A DNA stretch of 64,000 nt from Rhynchopus euleeides (taxonomy: Eukaryota; Euglenozoa; Diplonemea; Diplonemida; Diplonemidae): the NCBI GenBank assembly GCA_963210315.1, contig OY723302.1, forward strand, positions 186,001 to 250,000, written 5' to 3'. Made by a program: the position numbers and the translations under genes. The notes below the pieces were generated by a model. It saw nothing but the letters and a program-made list of their open reading frames with translations, ran no database searches and had not been told where the DNA came from. Positions 63,353-64,000 of the stretch are shown here, in pieces; position 1 is the first letter of the stretch; every line of letters begins with the position of its first letter.

Positions 63353-64000
63353 AGTGGGGCAGGGGGCAGGGGGTCTGAGGTGGTGAGGGTGGGGGTGGTG
63401 GAGGTGCAGTGATGGGTAGGAGACGTGCGGTGATGGAAGCTGGCACATGGCAGTGTGCAGGGACCGCAGACCGCCCCGCTCCGAGGCAATGCCCCGGACA
63501 AGTGCCAAAGCTGGAATGGGGGGATGTTGAAGATTTGCGAGCCTCTCGGATAAATCGCATCAAAAAACATGCCCGAGGATATTTCGGCTGCAGTGCAACG
63601 CGAGAGAGGATTAAAACCCCAAGAAGACTTTTTGTGGAGGAAGGGTGGGTGGGGAGAAGGGGAGCGGCAGACTATCGGAAGTATCCACTGTGCATGCGAG
63701 TGTTTTCATCACCCCCCCCCCTCCCCCCCAGCACACCCACCCCCCCCCCCTGACGCGGTTAAAGCTAAGCCCCTCCAACGTTATTGTCTGGTTAGCCCTT
63801 CGTGTGTGTATGCAAAGCGCAAAACTGGGTGTGGCTGTTCCACCCCCGCTGCCCTCCCCCCCCACCGCCCACTCCCCCTTCTTCCCCGTGTCAAAATTAG
63901 ACTGTGTCACGTTTGTCACCTCAGCTGTTCGGGCACCGTACTTGAACGATTTGAACGATTTTTTGGCCTACGCAGGGCCCTCTGATGTGGCCCACTTTTC
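63353..64000. other. Upstream flank of the last gene, nothing recognised
   Basis: Contains G/T-rich text (on the gene strand a pyrimidine-rich leader) to about 63420 and C runs near 63710-63750. No gene is supported to the window end. Confidence 0.5.

Overview
The window is nuclear DNA of a GC-rich single-celled eukaryote. The evidence is spliceosomal introns with a GTATG-type 5' splice site, a kinesin, a type I metacaspase, an SLC4 anion transporter, a PUB plus ADP-ribosylglycohydrolase protein, and many eukaryotic TIR transposons. All host-type genes I can support lie on the minus strand, and nearly all have a pyrimidine tract plus AG a few to a few tens of bases before the ATG. Long one-way gene arrays with trans-splice-like acceptors, together with introns, fit Euglenozoa, a diplonemid-like protist being my best guess. 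This is inference: I found no SL RNA, rRNA or tRNA gene.

Layout. 1-399: AT-rich hairpins and the right end of a GGAGGAT-family transposon. 400-4176: no gene recognised. 4196-7706: 5'-truncated non-LTR retrotransposon inside a (GA)n microsatellite. 8505-10334: four-exon RRM-like gene. 12484-15274: a telomere-like satellite enclosed by inverted repeats. 15500-16254: two-exon unknown gene. 17953-18243: gene fragment split by a short introner-like repeat. 19790-27673: a nest of at least five TIR elements, one encoding a double OTU protein and one a zinc-knuckle protein. 27694-29721: first CATACAT-family element. 29866-31284: metacaspase. 31522-31947: OTU-like relic. 32531-33289: RING protein. 34244-37042: six-exon kinesin. 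37081-40722: second CATACAT element, just upstream of the kinesin and itself carrying a GGAGGAT element. 41244-41939: hAT-like element with a captured gene piece. 43929-46879: secreted PQQ-like/lectin-like surface protein. 48275-50356: PUB-ADP-ribosylglycohydrolase. 50604-51021: 45-bp minisatellite. 52237-53868: MULE-like element with a nested fold-back MITE. 55692-60374: four-exon SLC4 transporter with a repeat-filled first intron. 60968-63352: unknown 794-residue protein.

The host genes do not form an obvious pathway; they look like an ordinary co-directional housekeeping array. The remarkable part is the mobile DNA. Paired copies with and without insertions let element ends and target-site duplications (TSDs) be read to the base: 2 bp (TA), 3 bp (GAA, TTC), 6 bp (TTATAA, TAATAT, TTTTTT), 8 bp (TATGCATG) and 9 bp (AAAATGAAA). 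Several carry G-run termini followed by TCAAA. None encodes a transposase I can recognise.
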